The position numbers were made by a program, and so were the translations under genes. Source: Sphingobacteriia bacterium (GTDB taxonomy: Bacteria > Bacteroidota > Bacteroidia > Chitinophagales > Chitinophagaceae). From it: a stretch of DNA of 20,765 nt. The DNA is taken from assembly GCA_004294465.1 (NCBI GenBank), contig REAV01000084.1, positions 1 through 20,765 of the forward strand, read 5' to 3'. The notes under the pieces are model-generated. The model was not told the DNA's origin. It saw only the letters and a program-made list of their open reading frames with translations, and ran no database searches. Below, piece after piece: positions 1-8,777 of this stretch (the stretch's first letter is position 1; every line of letters begins with the position of its first letter).

Positions 1-704
1 AAACGGAGGTTTCCATTCCATATGCAGAAATTCCTCATTTTCCGATCAGTACCGTAGAAGGTCATACAGGTAATCTCATCTTAGGTGAATTGAGTGGTAA
101 AAAAGTGTGGGTTATGTCCGGAAGATTTCATTTCTATGAAGGATATACAGCAGAACAAGTAGCTTATCCTGTTCGAGTGATGCACATGTTAGGTGTAAAC
201 ACTTTATTGCTTTCCAATGCAGCAGGTGGAGTCAATACCAGTTTCAAAGTGGGAGACCTCATGATCATTAACGATCATATTAGTATGTTCACCATCAACC
301 CATTATTGGGTAAAAATGAATCAGCTTTAGGAACTAGATTCCCCGATATGAGCGAACCTTATTCCAAGGACTTAATTCAAAAAGCAAAATCAATTGCAGC
401 ACAGCATCAAATTGAATTGAAGCAAGGTGTGTATACTGGTGTAACAGGTCCTACATTCGAAACAAGGGCAGAGTATAAAATGATACATATTTTAGGAGGC
501 GATGCAGTTGGAATGAGTACTGTTCAGGAAACCATTGCCGCTGTTCATTGCGGAATGAAAGTATTTGCAGTTAGCGTAATTACCGATTTAGGCATTCGCG
601 AAGAAGAGAATATTATTACTCATGAAGAAGTTTTACAGGCAGCCAAAGACGCGGAGCCTAAATTAACTTTATTGTTCAAGGAGTTGGTAAATTTGGTTTC
701 ATAA
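1..704 (+). CDS. punA: Purine nucleoside phosphorylase, trimeric class (5'-truncated by window edge)
   Basis: Phosphorolysis of purine (deoxy)nucleosides to base plus (deoxy)ribose-1-phosphate, a cytoplasmic purine-salvage step. The frame is open from the window edge (first full codon at base 3), so the TTG at 90 is internal and the true start lies outside. Visible family motifs in order: the phosphate-binding VEGHTGN, the FHFYEGY segment, SNAAGG, the purine-binding FETRAEY with its Glu, VGMSTVQE with the ribose-contacting Met, and a C-terminal THEEV His. These align without gaps to the C-terminal half of human PNP. The residue matching human Asn243 is Asp (codon 585-587), which may widen specificity towards 6-aminopurines. 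The stop at 702-704 lies 11 bp before the porin ATG, so the two genes are probably cotranscribed. Family assignment is firm; substrate range is inferred. Confidence 0.93.
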   Translation, partial: TEVSIPYAEIPHFPISTVEGHTGNLILGELSGKKVWVMSGRFHFYEGYTAEQVAYPVRVMHMLGVNTLLLSNAAGGVNTSFKVGDLMIINDHISMFTINPLLGKNESALGTRFPDMSEPYSKDLIQKAKSIAAQHQIELKQGVYTGVTGPTFETRAEYKMIHILGGDAVGMSTVQETIAAVHCGMKVFAVSVITDLGIREEENIITHEEVLQAAKDAEPKLTLLFKELVNLVS

Positions 705-715
705 AAGCAGTGGAA

Positions 716-2749
716 ATGAACCGCAGCAGTTGTATTAGATACTTATTATTCTTTTTGTTGCTTTGTGGCAATTTGATATTGGTAAATGCCCAAGGTATAC
801 AACAATTGAGTAATTTTCAGAATGGTTCTTTTGGTTCTGGTGGAAGAGGGCCAACAGGGAGCGGTTCAAAAAAAGATTCTTTACAAAAAAGGGATCGATT
901 TGCCGATTCGATAACCATATTCTATCGTTATTTTGATTCTACACGAAACAGAACAATTGATTCCTCCATTAATGATTTCACTACCCGATTTCCAATGCCT
1001 TATACGTATCATCATTTAGGCAATTATGGAACTGCTGCACAATCTTTGCTATTTAATCCTTTAATGAAAGCAGGTTTCGATGCAGGCTTTCATCAATACG
1101 ATATTTATCAATTTAGTTTAGCCAACACCAAGTTTTACCAAACTACAAGACCCTATACTGAATTGGCATATGCGTTAGGGAGTAAAGCAGAGCAATTAAT
1201 TGATCTCAAACATACACAGAACAGAAAAACGAATTTCAATTTTAGTATTGAGTATCGTTTTAGCAATGCCCCAGGATTTTTAAAAAATCAAAATGTAAGT
1301 CATAACAATTTTAGATTTACTTCTCACTATCAAACCAATAACAGGCGTTACGAATTTTTTCTGGTCTTGTTGTCTAATAAAGCGGCTTCTTCCGAAAACG
1401 GGGGGTTGGTAAATATTAAGCAGTTAGACAGTTTAGCATTAAACAATCCCTATGAGTTAGAAACAAGAATGGGAAAGGTAGGAGCGGCCAATAGCAATCC
1501 ATTCAATACCACTGTAACAACCGGAAACATTTATCGGGAAACAGATTTTTTATACCGTCATCATTATGATTTTGGTAAAAAAGATTCCATTGTAACAGAT
1601 TCGGTAACCTATAAAATATTCTATCCAAGATTCCGGATAGAACATGATTTAAAAATCACCCAACAGGAATTTCAGTTTTTTGATAACAATGTTGATTCAG
1701 GCAGGTATAAAACTTATTTTAATTACAATGCAGTAACTGGAGTGAATATTACTAATAGAGATAAATGGACTAATATCCAGAATGTGTTTAGTCTATTAAC
1801 ATTTCCAGACAAGAATAATCAAAGTCAGTTTTTTAAAGCAAGCATTGCTTTACAGAATTTGAAAGGACAATTTGATACAGTGAATACTTCTAATTTCTAT
1901 AATGTATATACTGCAGCAGAGTATAGAAACAGAACCAAGAACCTGGTTTGGGATATCGAAGCCAATGGAAAATTTTATATCAATGGATTGAATGCCGGAG
2001 ACTATAGCATCAATGGAAATATGAAAAGACTCTTGGGAAAAAAGATAGGGTATTTGACCATTGGGTTTCAAAATGTAAATCGTTCACCATCTTTTATTCT
2101 CGATCCTTTGAGTAGTTTTCCGTTGAAAAACAAACAAAATTTTTCCAAAGAAAACACCATTCGTTTATTTGTCAATTATGAGAATCCGAAAAAACGATTC
2201 AAGTTTGGTGCAGAATATTTTGCAGTGAATAACTTTATGTATTTCGATAGTTTTTATACTGCCAGGCAAGAAGCATCATTGTTTAATGTGTTGCATTTGT
2301 CTGCAGAAAAAGTGTTCAAATTGGCAAAAAATTGGAACTGGTATGCCGAAGTGCATTTTCAACAAACAACAGGAAACCCTCCAGTAAATATTCCTTTTTT
2401 CTTAACCAGAAACAGAATTGCATTCGAAGGAAATTTTTATACCAATTTGTTTATTTCAACTGGGTTTGAAGTAAGATATCATTCGGGGTATATGGCCGAT
2501 AATTATAGCCCACAAATGGGCCAATATTTTTATCAGAATACCAACACCATCAATAATCGACCAGATGTCAACGCTTTTCTGCATTTTAGGATCAAAAGCT
2601 TCAAAGGCTTTTTGAGGGTGGAGAACCTCAATACTTTAAATCTGGAAGCAGGTAATATTGGCTTCACCAAGCGCAATCTTATGGCGAATGAGTATGTAGC
2701 ACCAGGTCTGATGATGCGATTTGGAGTTTGGTGGAATTTTATCAATTAA
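716..2749 (+). CDS. Putative porin, outer-membrane beta-barrel (Bacteroidota Porin_10-like family)
   Basis: A protein of about 677 residues that should sit in the outer membrane as a beta-barrel. It starts with a basic n-region, a hydrophobic stretch of about 18 residues and a VNA-Q signal-peptidase site typical of this phylum, followed by a short Gly/Ser-rich linker. The rest is rich in aromatic residues and alternating strands (for example FNFSIEYRF, YEFFLVLL, FKFGAEYF) and ends MMRFGVWWNFIN, an aromatic-rich strand close to the C-terminus as expected for barrel proteins. Overall it resembles the large porins annotated in many Bacteroidota. I chose ATG 716; an in-frame GTG at 710 would add two residues, and neither has a clear ribosome site. 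It lies just behind the nucleoside phosphorylase gene, so a role in nucleoside entry is possible but unproven. Confidence 0.8.
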   Translation: MNRSSCIRYLLFFLLLCGNLILVNAQGIQQLSNFQNGSFGSGGRGPTGSGSKKDSLQKRDRFADSITIFYRYFDSTRNRTIDSSINDFTTRFPMPYTYHHLGNYGTAAQSLLFNPLMKAGFDAGFHQYDIYQFSLANTKFYQTTRPYTELAYALGSKAEQLIDLKHTQNRKTNFNFSIEYRFSNAPGFLKNQNVSHNNFRFTSHYQTNNRRYEFFLVLLSNKAASSENGGLVNIKQLDSLALNNPYELETRMGKVGAANSNPFNTTVTTGNIYRETDFLYRHHYDFGKKDSIVTDSVTYKIFYPRFRIEHDLKITQQEFQFFDNNVDSGRYKTYFNYNAVTGVNITNRDKWTNIQNVFSLLTFPDKNNQSQFFKASIALQNLKGQFDTVNTSNFYNVYTAAEYRNRTKNLVWDIEANGKFYINGLNAGDYSINGNMKRLLGKKIGYLTIGFQNVNRSPSFILDPLSSFPLKNKQNFSKENTIRLFVNYENPKKRFKFGAEYFAVNNFMYFDSFYTARQEASLFNVLHLSAEKVFKLAKNWNWYAEVHFQQTTGNPPVNIPFFLTRNRIAFEGNFYTNLFISTGFEVRYHSGYMADNYSPQMGQYFYQNTNTINNRPDVNAFLHFRIKSFKGFLRVENLNTLNLEAGNIGFTKRNLMANEYVAPGLMMRFGVWWNFIN

Positions 2750-2765
2750 TGCCTAACTTCGTAGG

Positions 2766-3170
2766 GTGAAGCGCAGCATTTCCATATTCATACTGGCGAT
2801 ATACCTTTTAGGTGCAACCGATGCTTATCAACTCTTAAAGCTTCCCTTATTTGTGCATCATTTTATCACGCATCATGAAGAAAACCCTAATTTATCTTTA
2901 GCAGGTTTTATCAAGATACACTATTTAGATCCGGTAGTAGTAGACGACGATTATGCACAAGACATGCAATTGCCTTTTAAAACCCATGAAATTGACAGTT
3001 GCTTTGTAAGTGCAGTAACAATGCCTTTGCAAAAAATCTCGATCGAAGCTCCATTACTTCCTTTACCTGATATTACTTATTCAAGTATAGTGCAAACGCG
3101 ATATTATTACCAACCAATGGTGAATATCTTCCAGCCTCCCAAAGCAGTTTCTCTGCTATTATCTGCTTAA
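2766..3170 (+). CDS. Small secreted His/Asp-rich protein of unknown function, linked to metal efflux genes
   Basis: 134 residues from a GTG start placed 16 bp after the porin stop. The N-terminus is a clear signal peptide (MKRS, hydrophobic core to about residue 16, ATDA-Y cleavage), so the mature protein should be periplasmic or exported. The mature part holds a histidine cluster (VHHFITHHEEN), an acidic run (VVVDDDYAQDM), then LPFKTHEID with a single Cys. These could bind metal ions, though this is inference. I recognise no named domain. From general knowledge, small proteins with a similar HHF...HH / D-YDxDMxLPFK pattern recur in Bacteroidota beside cation-efflux RND genes, and here the CzcA-like pump gene starts 82 bp downstream. 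Candidate roles are a metal chaperone or sensor for the pump. The function remains open. Confidence 0.7.
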   Translation: MKRSISIFILAIYLLGATDAYQLLKLPLFVHHFITHHEENPNLSLAGFIKIHYLDPVVVDDDYAQDMQLPFKTHEIDSCFVSAVTMPLQKISIEAPLLPLPDITYSSIVQTRYYYQPMVNIFQPPKAVSLLLSA

Positions 3171-3252
3171 TTTTCACCTGCTGTAATGCAGCCATTGTTC
3201 ATTTTTATATAATCAATATTTTAGATGTTGGTTATAGCATTATCGTATATAT

Positions 3253-6200
3253 ATGCTGAATAAAATAATTGATTTTTCTATTCGGAATAAATTGATCGTA
3301 TCGCTATTTATTCTCGCCCTCATTATTGGTGGAATTTATTCTGCCATGAAATTGCCTATTGATGCAGTGCCTGATATAACCGATAATCAAGTATTAGTAA
3401 TTACTAGTTCTCCCGGATTAGGTGCACCTGATGTGGAACGTTTTATTACAGTTCCTGTAGAACAGGTTACCAGAAATATTCCTGGCATTAAAGAGCAAAG
3501 AAGTTTTTCTCGTTTTGGATTGAGTTTAGTGACCATTGTTTTCGACGATCAAACCGATGTGTATTGGGCAAGGCAACAAGTGAGTGAGAGATTGGTGAAT
3601 GTACAATCACAGATTCCTACGGGAATGGGAACTCCTGAAATGGGGCCTGTAACTACAGGTTTGGGAGAAATATTTCAATATGTAATCAAAACAAAAAAAG
3701 GCTACGAAGGCAAATACAGTTTAACTGAATTGCGGTCAATTCAAGATTGGATAGTGCGTAAACAATTAATGGGTACCCAGGGAGTAGCAGATGTTAGCAG
3801 CTTTGGAGGTTCTGTAAAACAATATGAAGTAGCCGTTAAAACAGATCAGCTAAAAAGTTTTGGGCTATCTATTACCGATGTATTCAATGCTTTAGAAAAC
3901 AATAATCAAAATGCAGGTGGATCCTATATAGAAAAAGGACCCAATGTACTTTTCATCAGAACGGAAGGATTGGTAAAACAATTAGCAGACATAGAAAACA
4001 TAGTTGTAAAAAGAGTTAATGGTTCTATACCGGTTTTGGTTAAAAATATTGCTGTTGTACAATTTGGCACTGCTGTAAGATATGGTGCAACTGTGTATGG
4101 TGCAGAAGGAGAAGTGCCAGGGGCAGTAGTGATGATGTTAAAAGGTGCCAATAGCAACGAAGTGATTCACACCATTAAAGAAAAAATTAAAGAAATAGAA
4201 AAATCACTGCCAGAAGGGGTAATAATCGAACCATTTCTCGACAGAACTAAAATGGTGGACAATGCAATAAGCACAGTAAAAACCAATTTAATGGAAGGGG
4301 CATTGATTGTTGTTTTTGTACTGGTACTTTTTTTAGGAAATTTAAGGGCTGGGTTCATAGTGGCTTCAGTAATACCATTGTCTTTGCTATTTGCGATGAT
4401 ATTAATGAATCTCGCAGGCACCAGTGGAAACCTCATGAGTTTAGGGGCTTTGGATTTTGGGTTATTGGTTGATGGTGGAGTGATTATTGTAGAAGCAGTA
4501 TTACACAAATTGCAGCATGGTATACGGCACAAAACAGGATCTATTCTGAGTCAGGAAGAAATGGATTTAGAAGTAAGGGATAGTTCTTCAAAAATGATGA
4601 ATGCAGCTGCATTTGGTCAAATCATCATCTTAGTTGTTTATTTACCAGTATTGTCTTTACAGGGCATCGAAGGAAAGATGTTCCGTCCGATGGCCGAAAC
4701 GGTTTCATTTGCCATATTGGGAGCATTTGTATTATCGCTCACGTATATTCCAATGATGAGTGCTTTGTTTTTAAGTAAGAAAACCAACTTGCCAGCCAGC
4801 TTTTCTGATAGAATGATGCACAGCATCAACAGTTGGTACAAACCAATTCTTAAAAAAATATTGACCATTCCAAGAACCATTGTAGGAGCAAGTTTTTTAT
4901 TATTAATTATTGCTGGTTTTATCATGTCTACATTGGGTGGAGAGTTTATTCCTAAACTCGAGGAAGGAGATTTTGCAGTGGATACCAGATTATTAACAGG
5001 GTCTTCATTGTCTAATACAGTTGCTGCAACACAACGTACCGCAAAAGTGTTGCTCGATTCATTCCCAGAAGTAATTAAAGTGGTTTCAAAGATTGGTTCT
5101 GGAGAAATTCCTACAGATCCAATGCCTATAGAAGCAGCGGATATGATGGTTATTTTAAAGGACAAGCATGAATGGACCAGTGCTAAAACATTTGATGAAC
5201 TGGCAGAAAAAATGAGTCAATCATTGCAACAAGTGCCTGGTGTAACCACGGGCTTTCAGTATCCTGTACAGATGCGATTCAATGAATTAATGACTGGTGC
5301 AAGACAGGATGTGGTATGTAAAATTTTTGGCGATGATTTAGATAGCTTAGCCAAATTGGCTGAAAGAATGGGTGTATTGATTAATAAAGTAGAGGGAGCC
5401 AAGGATCTTTATGTAGAAACAGTTACGGGAGTACCGCAAATGGTGATTAATTATAATCGGTCAGCTATTGCCAGATACGGTGCAACAGTAAATGAAATCA
5501 ATCGAACTGTTCAGGCCGCATACGCGGGAACTGCTGCTGGTGTTGTGTTTGAAGGCGATCGTCGTTTCGACCTTGTAGTTCGGTTAAACAATGAACAAAA
5601 GAATGATCTGTCTTATATCGGTAATTTAATGGTGGGTATTGCCGATGGTAAATCTGTGCCATTGAATGAACTGGCAACCATCGAATTAAAAGAAGGTCCT
5701 TATCAAATTCAAAGAGAGGAAGCCAGAAGAAGAATCATGGTTGGTTTCAATGTGAGAGGAAGAGATGTGCAATCCATTGTAAAAGAATTGCAAGATAAAG
5801 TAAACCAAAAAATAAAACTACCTGCAGGCTATTCCATTACCTATGGTGGTCAGTATGAAAACCTTCAAAAAGCAACAGCAAGATTGTCCATTGCATTACC
5901 GATTGCACTGTTATTGATTTTTGTGTTGTTGTATTTTGCATTTAATAAGATCAAATACGGGTTACTCATTTTTTCTGCAATACCATTATCAGCAACAGGT
6001 GGAATATTTAGTTTATGGTTACGCGGAATGCCATTTAGTATTTCAGCTGGCGTAGGCTTTATTGCTTTATTTGGCGTTGCTGTGTTAAATGGTATTGTAC
6101 TTATCACAGAAATTGTGCGATTAAGAACAACCGATCCTTCAGATGTGAAAGACATTATTCTTCATGCGATCGAAATAAGAATGCGTCCTATTTTAATGAC

Positions 6201-7614
6201 TGCTGCTGTGGCTTCTCTGGGATTTTTGCCAATGGCCATCAGCTCTGGAGCTGGTGCAGAGGTTCAACGACCATTGGCAACTGTTGTAATTGGAGGGTTG
6301 CTAACAGCCACAGTACTCACATTAATGGTATTGCCATGTCTGTATTTATTGTTTGATAGAAGAAGTAAACAAGTTAATATGAAAGCATTAACACTTATTG
6401 GTGTAATGAGCCTTGGAACCATGTTGAATGCTCAGAAAAGCACCATGAATCTACCCATGCATTTAGAAGAGGTTTTACAAAAAGCAATTGAACAAGCACC
6501 TTCTTTAAAAGTAAATCGCTTACAAGAAAAGTACTACAGTTATTTGCCAGGCACAACAGGTGAAATTCCTAAAACACAATTCAATACTGAGTTGGGAAAT
6601 TATAATACGGCTGCATTCGATGCAAGATTCAGTATTGTACAACCTTTGAATTCAGGCGCTATTAATAATCAACAGAAAAATGTTTTCGAAAAATTCCTGG
6701 CCACTGCAAAGGCAAATACACAGGTTCAAATAATGGATGTAAAAAGACTGGCAAGACAGCTCTATGTGCAGCTTCAATACATTCAAGCCAATCAATTGCT
6801 TTTACAAAATATTGATAGTATTTACGGGCAGTATTTAAAAATTGCGAGTCTGCGATTTGAAAAAGGGGAGACTAATCTACTGGAAAAAATGTCTCTGGAT
6901 AATACGGTCATGCAAAATAGATTGTCCATTAATATGCAAGAATCCGAATTAAAAGCAGTGCAAATGCAATTGGGTTTATTGTTACAATCCGAATTGCCCA
7001 TTATAGCATTAGATCCTTTAGAAGCAAAGACCAGATTATTCGATTCGGCACAATGGAGAAATAATCCATCCATTGTTTTAAGTATGCAGCAGCAGGAAGT
7101 AGCAGCTGCCGAAACAGCATTGGCCAAAGCAAGGTTGAAGCCAGATTGGTTATTGGGTTATAATAATCAATCATTGAATGGTTGGCAAATGTTAAACGAT
7201 CGATCAGAAAAATTATACAGTATGGGCAATCGATTCTCATCGGTTACACTGGGGATGTCGATACCTGTTTTTAATAAGTCTCAAAAGCAAAAAGTCAATG
7301 CAGCCAAAGCCAATGAGGAAGTAGCAGCAGCGGTAACAACGGCAACCACCATCGGCCTTCAATCTAAACTGGATAGAGCATGGCAGGAATATGAGAAATA
7401 CAATAAGGCAATGATATACTATCAGCAAACTGCGCTCAAGCAATCCGATATCATTATCAAAACCGCCAACTTAAGTTATCGCAATGGACAGATCAATTAT
7501 ATTGAATGGGGAACATTGCTGAATCAAGCCATCAATATTAAAACACAATATTTAGAAACACTTCGCCAAGTGAATATAGCGGAGTCGGAATTACATTATT
7601 TATTGAATAATTAA
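3253..7614 (+). CDS. czcA: CzcA/CusA-type heavy-metal RND efflux pump fused to a TolC/CzcC-like outer-membrane factor
   Basis: A 1453-residue fusion. Residues 1 to about 1035 are a heavy-metal RND proton antiporter: TM1 near 12-31, two large periplasmic loops, and TM4 with DFGLLVDGGVIIVE. There D401, D407 and E414 match the proton-relay residues of CzcA, pointing to divalent cations (Zn, Co, Cd) rather than the CusA pattern for Cu/Ag. After TM12 and a short basic linker, residue 1043 opens a second signal-like segment (MKALTLIGV to MLNAQ, nucleotides 6379-6435). Residues about 1070-1453 then form two helical repeats of a TolC-like factor (for example RFEKGETNLLEK and SYRNGQINYIEW). RND-OMF fusions of this size are known in Bacteroidota, so it is not a sequencing error; the frame is uninterrupted. 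ATG 3253 is the obvious start. No metal regulator gene is adjacent. Confidence 0.93.
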   Translation: MLNKIIDFSIRNKLIVSLFILALIIGGIYSAMKLPIDAVPDITDNQVLVITSSPGLGAPDVERFITVPVEQVTRNIPGIKEQRSFSRFGLSLVTIVFDDQTDVYWARQQVSERLVNVQSQIPTGMGTPEMGPVTTGLGEIFQYVIKTKKGYEGKYSLTELRSIQDWIVRKQLMGTQGVADVSSFGGSVKQYEVAVKTDQLKSFGLSITDVFNALENNNQNAGGSYIEKGPNVLFIRTEGLVKQLADIENIVVKRVNGSIPVLVKNIAVVQFGTAVRYGATVYGAEGEVPGAVVMMLKGANSNEVIHTIKEKIKEIEKSLPEGVIIEPFLDRTKMVDNAISTVKTNLMEGALIVVFVLVLFLGNLRAGFIVASVIPLSLLFAMILMNLAGTSGNLMSLGALDFGLLVDGGVIIVEAVLHKLQHGIRHKTGSILSQEEMDLEVRDSSSKMMNAAAFGQIIILVVYLPVLSLQGIEGKMFRPMAETVSFAILGAFVLSLTYIPMMSALFLSKKTNLPASFSDRMMHSINSWYKPILKKILTIPRTIVGASFLLLIIAGFIMSTLGGEFIPKLEEGDFAVDTRLLTGSSLSNTVAATQRTAKVLLDSFPEVIKVVSKIGSGEIPTDPMPIEAADMMVILKDKHEWTSAKTFDELAEKMSQSLQQVPGVTTGFQYPVQMRFNELMTGARQDVVCKIFGDDLDSLAKLAERMGVLINKVEGAKDLYVETVTGVPQMVINYNRSAIARYGATVNEINRTVQAAYAGTAAGVVFEGDRRFDLVVRLNNEQKNDLSYIGNLMVGIADGKSVPLNELATIELKEGPYQIQREEARRRIMVGFNVRGRDVQSIVKELQDKVNQKIKLPAGYSITYGGQYENLQKATARLSIALPIALLLIFVLLYFAFNKIKYGLLIFSAIPLSATGGIFSLWLRGMPFSISAGVGFIALFGVAVLNGIVLITEIVRLRTTDPSDVKDIILHAIEIRMRPILMTAAVASLGFLPMAISSGAGAEVQRPLATVVIGGLLTATVLTLMVLPCLYLLFDRRSKQVNMKALTLIGVMSLGTMLNAQKSTMNLPMHLEEVLQKAIEQAPSLKVNRLQEKYYSYLPGTTGEIPKTQFNTELGNYNTAAFDARFSIVQPLNSGAINNQQKNVFEKFLATAKANTQVQIMDVKRLARQLYVQLQYIQANQLLLQNIDSIYGQYLKIASLRFEKGETNLLEKMSLDNTVMQNRLSINMQESELKAVQMQLGLLLQSELPIIALDPLEAKTRLFDSAQWRNNPSIVLSMQQQEVAAAETALAKARLKPDWLLGYNNQSLNGWQMLNDRSEKLYSMGNRFSSVTLGMSIPVFNKSQKQKVNAAKANEEVAAAVTTATTIGLQSKLDRAWQEYEKYNKAMIYYQQTALKQSDIIIKTANLSYRNGQINYIEWGTLLNQAINIKTQYLETLRQVNIAESELHYLLNN

Positions 7615-7620
7615 ATCATT

Positions 7621-8757
7621 ATGAATAAAATTATCATTTTACTATTGGCTGTAACAATTGTCAGTTGTACTTCAGCAAAAAAAGAAGAGCCCGTTAAACC
7701 AGCTGAATTGGAGTCTTCCATAGTATCCCTAACAGGCCAGCAATTAAAGCAGGCCGAAATACAAATCAGTTTGGCTCAAACTAAAACTTTGCATGAGACC
7801 ATTTTAGTAAATGGCATGGTGGATGTGCCACCACAAAATATGGTTTCTGTGAGTTTTCCGCTGGGTGGTTATTTAAAGAAAACCCAATTATTGCCAGGTA
7901 TGAGTGTACGTAAAGGAGAAGTTATTGGATTGATGGAAGACCAGAGTTATGTGCAATTACAACAGGACTATTTAGTAGACAAAGCAAAAATGGATTTTTT
8001 GTCTGCAGATTTAAAACGGCAGAAAGAGTTAAGTGATGCAGATGCAACGAGTAAGAAAAGCTACCAGCAAGTATTGAGCGATTATACAATGACGCAAGTG
8101 ATGCTCAAAAGTCTGGAGGAGAAATTGAAAATCATTGGCATTGATCCAGCACATTTATCAGTGTCCAATATTTCCAGAACAGTTTCTTTAAGAGCACCAA
8201 TTGATGGCTTTGTAACCAAGGTAAATGTGAATATTGGCAAGTATGTGAATCCAGCAGATGTTTTATTTGAATTGGTCAACCCCGATGATATTCATGCTGC
8301 ATTATCTGTATTTGAAAAAGACATGCCATTGATTAAAAAAGGCATGAAAGGAACGGTAGCATTGTCGAATGATCCGAATAAAAAATATGAAGTGGAAGTG
8401 TTGCTCAGTACTAAAAACATCAATGAAGAAAGAACAGGCCTGGTGCATTGTCATTTTGAGAATCCCAGCCACGATTTATTACCTGGCATGTTTTTGAATG
8501 GAAGTTTTGATTTAGCTGCTACAGCTTCTAAAGTTTTACCAGAAGAATCAGTAGTAAGGTTTGAAGGAAAAGAATATGTGTTTATAGCCAAAGACTCCAG
8601 TCATTTTGAAATGGTAGAAGTGCAAACTGGTACAAAGCAAGAAGGATTTGTTTCAATTAAACCCTTGATTACCGTTAATTGGGAGAACACACAATTTGTT
8701 ACCAAGAATAGTTATCGCTTATTGGGCATGCTTAAAAACAAGGCCGAAGAAGAATAA
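7621..8757 (+). CDS. czcB: RND efflux periplasmic adaptor (membrane fusion) lipoprotein, CzcB/CusB-like
   Basis: A 378-residue adaptor that should bridge the inner-membrane pump and outer-membrane factor encoded just upstream (6-bp gap, surely one operon). The N-terminus is a lipoprotein signal with lipobox I-V-S-C16, so the mature protein is probably anchored by lipid at Cys16. A first lipoyl/barrel-sandwich half follows (about 65-105, LGGYLKKTQLLPGMSVRKGEVIG). Next comes an alpha-hairpin with two coiled helices (about 110-175), then the second lipoyl half (RAPIDGFVTKVNVNIGKYVNPADVLFELV), a beta-barrel region near 225-300 and a membrane-proximal domain at the C-terminus. There is no His-rich metal-binding extension. 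Length is normal for the family. Assignment to metal export rests mainly on the pump's proton-relay motif. Confidence 0.92.
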   Translation: MNKIIILLLAVTIVSCTSAKKEEPVKPAELESSIVSLTGQQLKQAEIQISLAQTKTLHETILVNGMVDVPPQNMVSVSFPLGGYLKKTQLLPGMSVRKGEVIGLMEDQSYVQLQQDYLVDKAKMDFLSADLKRQKELSDADATSKKSYQQVLSDYTMTQVMLKSLEEKLKIIGIDPAHLSVSNISRTVSLRAPIDGFVTKVNVNIGKYVNPADVLFELVNPDDIHAALSVFEKDMPLIKKGMKGTVALSNDPNKKYEVEVLLSTKNINEERTGLVHCHFENPSHDLLPGMFLNGSFDLAATASKVLPEESVVRFEGKEYVFIAKDSSHFEMVEVQTGTKQEGFVSIKPLITVNWENTQFVTKNSYRLLGMLKNKAEEE

Positions 8758-8777
8758 ATAAAAGAGTGGAAGAAACA

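Noticed and set aside
90..704. TTG at 90 as the real start of the nucleoside phosphorylase
   Set aside because: The frame is open upstream to base 3 and encodes the conserved phosphate-binding VEGHTGN segment, so the gene is cut by the window edge.
2752..2765. CCTA/TAGG hairpin between porin and the small secreted protein as a terminator
   Set aside because: The stem is only 4 bp, there is no T-run, and the next start codon follows at once. It is too weak to call.
3177..3195. CTGC/GCAG hairpin before the RND pump gene as a terminator or metal-responsive element
   Set aside because: A 4-bp stem without a T-run cannot be distinguished from chance.
4167..5165. Long antisense open frames (121 and 175 codons) inside the RND pump gene
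   Set aside because: They lie fully within a well-supported coding gene on the other strand, and their sequence resembles no protein family.
3253..7614. RND-TolC fusion as a frameshift or assembly error joining two genes
   Set aside because: The frame is continuous through the linker, both halves are complete, and fusions of this length are known in Bacteroidota.
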